Assembly: GCA_002748705.1 (NCBI GenBank)
Contig: PDSZ01000041.1
Coordinates: 1-64,000 of the forward strand
Direction of reading: 5' to 3'
DNA: 64,000 nucleotides
From: Candidatus Fermentibacterota bacterium
GTDB taxonomy: Bacteria; Fermentibacterota; Fermentibacteria; Fermentibacterales; Fermentibacteraceae
How positions within the stretch are numbered: the first letter of the stretch is position 1; the number at the start of each line of letters is the position of its first letter. Below, piece by piece: positions 60,682-64,000 of this stretch. The notes below the pieces were generated by a model, which worked only from the letters and a program-made list of their open reading frames with translations, had not been told where the DNA came from and made no database searches. Position numbers and translations under genes: made by a program.

Positions 60682-60718
60682 CGGTTGAGAATACTATCTG
60701 CATATTGAAGGAGATCTT

Positions 60719-62227
60719 ATGTCTTCAAGGGAGAAAATTATTTTCTTTTCAGTTATTGCCCTGTCAGTCATTCTTCGATCAACTGCGGCATTTGATGACT
60801 TGCCATTCATCTATCATCCTGATGAACCTGGATATGTCCGGATTTCCCAGAACATGTTCAGGAACCTGAGTCCCGGCACATCATTTTTCAACTACCCGAC
60901 TCTGTACTTTTACATAAACGCCGCCGGTTATGTGCCGTATTATCTGGCAGGTCTTGTTACAGGAGATTTGAGTTCAAGGGAAGATGTAGTTTCTCCGGAA
61001 ACACTTGAGATGGGGATCAGCAGAACCGGGCAGCCATCATCTATCATTACTGGAAGAGTGCTTTCCATTCTGTTTGGGACTGCAGCGGTGTTCCTTTTAT
61101 TTCATGCTGCACTGGAACTTACAGGCTCAGCAGGTGCAGGGTTGCTTGCAGCAGGTCTGATGGCTGTATCACCTGTTAATGTAATGCACAGCAGGTTCAT
61201 TACTCCTGACATCTATGTAACTTTTTTCAGCGTCGCAACTCTTTGGGGAGCGGTGAAGGTTTACAAAAGAGGCAGGTTGAGAGACTATCTTACAGCAGGT
61301 GCCTGCATAGGTTTTACCGCTTCCAGCAAGTATAACGGCATATTGGTTGCGCTCTTTGTGGTCACAGCTCACCTGCTTCGCCACAAGAGGCGTTTTTTCA
61401 CAGCCAAAGGTTTGTATCTCTCAGCAGTTTGTGCTGTTGCAGCATTTTTTATCACCTCGCCGTGTATCCTTCTCAACTTTGCTGAGTTCAAGAATGACAT
61501 GCAGTTTGAGGCTGAACACTATTCATCAGGGCATCCGGGAATGGAAGGAAATACGCTTCTATGGTATCTCTCTTTCATGGCTGGAACCGCAATCGCAGTC
61601 TACCTTCTCAGCCTGGCAGAGGTAGTCAGGGCGGTTTTCAAGAGAGAGCCAGCCACAATACTTATTGCATCCTTTCCCCTTGTCTACTTTATTTTTATTT
61701 CAAGTTTTATAGTAAGAAATGATAGAACACTTCTTCCTGCAACTCCTTTCTTCTTTCTTCTGGCTGCACTTTTTATCACACGGCTGTTCAGCAGCGGGAA
61801 AACTTCAGGAAGTAAACGGTTAGCTGTTATTTCAGGCTGTCTGGCGGTTGTTCAGCCTTTTGCTCAAACAGTAAAGACCACAGTAGAACTTCTTGAAACC
61901 GATTGCCGTGAAACTGCAGGGAACTGGATAATTGAAAACATTCCGGAAGGATCCCGAATAGCGCTTGAATCCTACTCACCCTGGGTTAATCCCTCTGTAT
62001 TTGATGTTCAGGGTGTTAGAAAAGCCATAGATAACAGCCCTGAGTGGTATAGACTCAATGATTTCCAGTATCTGGTTTTGAGCAGAGAAATGTACGGCAG
62101 GTACCTGGATGACCCCGACCGTTATTCTGAGGAGGCTGAAGACTATGAAGAGATACTTGCGGAGTTTTCATCAGTGGCAGAATTTCAGCAAAACAGCGGG
62201 AAGGTAATAATCCTGGCTGTAGAATAG
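60719..62227 (+). CDS. GT39/PMT-like polytopic glycosyltransferase (GT-C)
   Basis: 502 residues. The N-terminal exported loop has YHPDEPGYVRISQNM with the D-E pair typical of GT-C enzymes using polyprenyl-phosphate sugars, then about ten membrane helices (SILFGTAAVFLLFHAAL, GAGLLAAGLMAVSPVNVMH, and so on) and a soluble C-terminal part (CRETAGNWIIENIPEGSRIA). Relatives are ArnT, dolichyl-phosphate-mannose-protein mannosyltransferases and other transferases to lipids or proteins. A protein-glycosylation role next to secreted proteins is possible. AAGGAG lies 8-9 nt before ATG. Confidence 0.8.
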   Translation: MSSREKIIFFSVIALSVILRSTAAFDDLPFIYHPDEPGYVRISQNMFRNLSPGTSFFNYPTLYFYINAAGYVPYYLAGLVTGDLSSREDVVSPETLEMGISRTGQPSSIITGRVLSILFGTAAVFLLFHAALELTGSAGAGLLAAGLMAVSPVNVMHSRFITPDIYVTFFSVATLWGAVKVYKRGRLRDYLTAGACIGFTASSKYNGILVALFVVTAHLLRHKRRFFTAKGLYLSAVCAVAAFFITSPCILLNFAEFKNDMQFEAEHYSSGHPGMEGNTLLWYLSFMAGTAIAVYLLSLAEVVRAVFKREPATILIASFPLVYFIFISSFIVRNDRTLLPATPFFFLLAALFITRLFSSGKTSGSKRLAVISGCLAVVQPFAQTVKTTVELLETDCRETAGNWIIENIPEGSRIALESYSPWVNPSVFDVQGVRKAIDNSPEWYRLNDFQYLVLSREMYGRYLDDPDRYSEEAEDYEEILAEFSSVAEFQQNSGKVIILAVE

Positions 62228-62258
62228 TTTTTGACCAGGCAACGAGTTCATTGTTATG

Positions 62259-62286
62259 TTGACATTAAGATATGTGTTGTTATCAT
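62259..62286 (+). promoter_or_regulatory. Sigma70-type promoter of the pruA-like gene
   Basis: TTGACA (62259-62264), 16-nt spacer, TATCAT (62281-62286, five of six matches). Transcription should start near 62293, giving a leader with GGAGG before ATG 62323. Confidence 0.65.
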
Positions 62287-62322
62287 AACACTTTCACTTA
62301 GAAACATTTCCGGAGGTGTTTG

Positions 62323-63948
62323 ATGAACAACATCAACTTCTCAATAGAGAAGCCAGCGAATGAAAAGGTGCTTTCATACGCACCAGGTTCCAATGAGAGG
62401 GCAGAGCTGGAGGCAGAGCTTTCCAGGCAGTCAGAGACCGTTGTTGAGATCCCTTCAGTTATAGGCGGCAAAGAGGTAAGAACAGGCGATCTGGTAGATG
62501 TCAGAATGCCCCACGAACACGGGCATGTTATCGCCAGGTTCCATCGAAGCGGAGAGAAGGAGATAGCTGACGCCTGCGATGCAGCAGTTGAAGCTCAAAA
62601 GGAATGGATGCGAATGCCCTGGCTGGAAAGGGCTTCAGTTTTCATGAAGGCTGCTCATCTGATCAGTACCAGATACAGGGCAAAACTCAATGCCGCAACA
62701 ATGCTTGGGCAGAGCAAGAATGCCTATCAGGCAGAAATAGACTCTGCTGCTGAGACAATAGACTTCCTCAGAATGAATGCGTCATTTGCCTCTGCTGTCT
62801 ATTCAGATCAGCCATCTTCTTCCCATGATCAGCTGAACAGGCTTGAATACAGACCTCTTGAGGGATTTGTTTTTGCTGTTACACCCTTCAACTTTACTGC
62901 AATTGCGGCAAACCTTCCAACTGCACCGGCACTTATGGGTAACACATCGGTTTGGAAACCTGCAACAACTGCAGTTCTCTCCAACTGGTATGTGATGGAG
63001 ATTCTTCAGGAAGCAGGTCTTCCCGGAGGAGTAATCAATTTTGTACCCTCAAAAGGAAGTCTCTGCGGTAACACTGTCACAGAGCACAGATATATGGCAG
63101 GCATTCACTTTACCGGTTCTACAGGAACATTCAACTGGCTGTGGAAGAGAACTGCTGACAATCTTTCCAGGTACATTTCCTATCCGAGGATTGTCGGCGA
63201 GACAGGGGGTAAGGATTTCATATTTGCCTATCCTTCTGCAGAAAGCACTGCTGTTGCAGTTGCAATGGCCAGAGGCGCTTTTGAGTACCAGGGACAGAAG
63301 TGCAGTGCCGCATCCAGGGCCTACATACCCAGAAGTCTCTGGCCTTCAGTTCGGGATCAGCTTGTGGAGATGGTCGATTCTATGAAAATGGGTGATGTCC
63401 GTGACTTCAGCAATTTCGTAAATGCAGTTATAGACGAAAAGGCTTTTGACTCCATAACTCCCTACATCGACAGGACAAAAGCCTCTGCTGACGAGAAGAT
63501 CATCTGCGGAGGCGGTTATGACAAATCTCTGGGCTACTACATTGAGCCCACTGTGATTCAGGTCAGCTCACCAGGCCATGAACTGATGGAGAACGAGCTC
63601 TTCGGGCCGGTGCTTTCAGTATGGGTATATGATGATGAGAAAATCACGGAAACACTGGATGCTCTGGACCGCACTTCTCCATACGCCCTTACCGGCGCAG
63701 TGTTTGCCTGTGACCGTACTGAGATTATTCAGGCGATGGACCACCTCAGCCACGCAGCAGGCAACTTCTACATCAACGACAAACCCACAGGGGCAGTTGT
63801 AGGGCAGCAGCCCTTTGGCGGCGGAAGAGGCTCAGGTACCAATGACAAGGCAGGAAGCCACCTGAACCTGCTTCGCTGGGTAACCACCAGAACAGTGAAG
63901 GAAAACTTCTCTCCGCCTCTGGATTATCGGTATCCTTTCCTTGGTTAA
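62323..63948 (+). CDS. pruA: L-glutamate gamma-semialdehyde dehydrogenase (1-pyrroline-5-carboxylate dehydrogenase)
   Basis: 541 residues from ATG 62323, GGAGG 6 nt upstream. Monofunctional P5C dehydrogenase of the aldehyde dehydrogenase superfamily: NFSIEKPANEKVLSYAPGS, VTPFNFTAIAANLPTAPAL, VWKPATTAVLSNW, HFTGSTGTFNWLW, IVGETGGKDFIFAYPSA with the catalytic-site Glu, YQGQKCSAASRAYI with the active Cys, and PFGGGRGSGTNDKAGS. It oxidises glutamate semialdehyde to glutamate in proline and arginine breakdown. Proline dehydrogenase is not in the window. The gene is bounded by its own promoter and a perfect terminator, so it is monocistronic. Confidence 0.93.
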   Translation: MNNINFSIEKPANEKVLSYAPGSNERAELEAELSRQSETVVEIPSVIGGKEVRTGDLVDVRMPHEHGHVIARFHRSGEKEIADACDAAVEAQKEWMRMPWLERASVFMKAAHLISTRYRAKLNAATMLGQSKNAYQAEIDSAAETIDFLRMNASFASAVYSDQPSSSHDQLNRLEYRPLEGFVFAVTPFNFTAIAANLPTAPALMGNTSVWKPATTAVLSNWYVMEILQEAGLPGGVINFVPSKGSLCGNTVTEHRYMAGIHFTGSTGTFNWLWKRTADNLSRYISYPRIVGETGGKDFIFAYPSAESTAVAVAMARGAFEYQGQKCSAASRAYIPRSLWPSVRDQLVEMVDSMKMGDVRDFSNFVNAVIDEKAFDSITPYIDRTKASADEKIICGGGYDKSLGYYIEPTVIQVSSPGHELMENELFGPVLSVWVYDDEKITETLDALDRTSPYALTGAVFACDRTEIIQAMDHLSHAAGNFYINDKPTGAVVGQQPFGGGRGSGTNDKAGSHLNLLRWVTTRTVKENFSPPLDYRYPFLG

Positions 63949-63955
63949 GAGTTAA

Positions 63956-63985
63956 GAAACTCCCCTGGCATGCCAGGGGAGTTTC
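63956..63985 (+). terminator. Perfect 30-bp palindrome after pruA
   Basis: GAAACTCCCCTGGCA and its exact reverse complement stand back to back with no spacer (63956-63985), 8 nt after the stop. In RNA this makes a very stable hairpin. The T-run after it is weak (TTTCTCAGCTTC), so it may work in both directions. Confidence 0.75.
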
Positions 63986-64000
63986 TCAGCTTCGCCTTAC

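Noticed and set aside
1..64000. CRISPR arrays, rRNA or tRNA genes
   Set aside because: No regularly spaced repeats and no tRNA arm or CCA-end pattern were seen on either strand; a tool search could still find a diverged tRNA.

Overview
The window reads as a chromosomal contig of a Gram-negative bacterium of moderate GC content. It encodes lipid A and Kdo enzymes (LpxB, LpxK, WaaA), a heptose phosphatase (GmhB), a Wzi-like outer-membrane barrel and many lipoproteins. Several gene types (six-bladed beta-propeller lipoproteins, a PUR-domain DUF3276 protein, CarD, a subtilase with a Por-type C-terminal sorting-like domain, a DUF6754-like membrane protein) point to the Fibrobacteres-Chlorobi-Bacteroidetes neighbourhood or a candidate phylum near it, for example Fermentibacteria-like lineages. 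That placement is inference. Selenocysteine use is supported directly by a selD gene with an in-frame UGA and a SECIS-like hairpin. No rRNA, tRNA or CRISPR array was seen.

Layout. 1-4840 is a graveyard: an IS630 transposase end, a beta-propeller gene broken by an in-frame amber codon, a frameshifted and truncated IS1380 transposase, an intact beta-propeller lipoprotein, a histidine-kinase relic and an IS1634-like relic. 4840-15016 is one tight minus-strand run (ddl, ltaE-like, Gfo/Idh oxidoreductase, lpxB, acyltransferase-waaA fusion, lpxK, nadB, NlpC/P60 lipoprotein, glycosyltransferase), almost all with 1-11 nt overlaps. 15126-20494 holds an epimerase and gmhB, an M42 peptidase, an acidic membrane protein, a short ComEC and SfsA. 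20708-23730 is a third beta-propeller lipoprotein with an IS inserted exactly at its stop codon.

23985-32802 carries a small membrane protein, a glycosyltransferase, selD, a DUF6754-like protein, two GNAT acetyltransferases, a PUR-domain protein, a YgiQ radical SAM enzyme and small membrane proteins. 32802-36083 has an M16C (PreP-like) protease and two short ORFs sharing a duplicated segment. 36084-44489 is a minus-strand tRNA/rRNA modification operon (queA, tgt, a TrmA/RlmD-type methylase) with a degenerate sensor kinase and a Wzi-like barrel.

44573-51758 runs on the plus strand: EIIA-Ntr-like protein, zinc-ribbon protein, guaB, a membrane pseudokinase, CarD behind a perfect consensus promoter, HflX, a hypothetical and a flippase-like membrane protein. 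51747-55162 is tldE/tldD and a TPR protein. 55295-63948 has lpdA, mazG, the subtilase, a glycosidase-like lipoprotein, a GT39-like transferase and a pruA-type dehydrogenase ending in a perfect palindromic terminator.

The most unusual items are the Sec-containing SelD whose frame is open upstream into a Cys-rich small domain, the acyltransferase-WaaA fusion, the membrane pseudokinase overlapping guaB, the NlpC/P60 gene that lacks a standard start codon, and two small local duplications.
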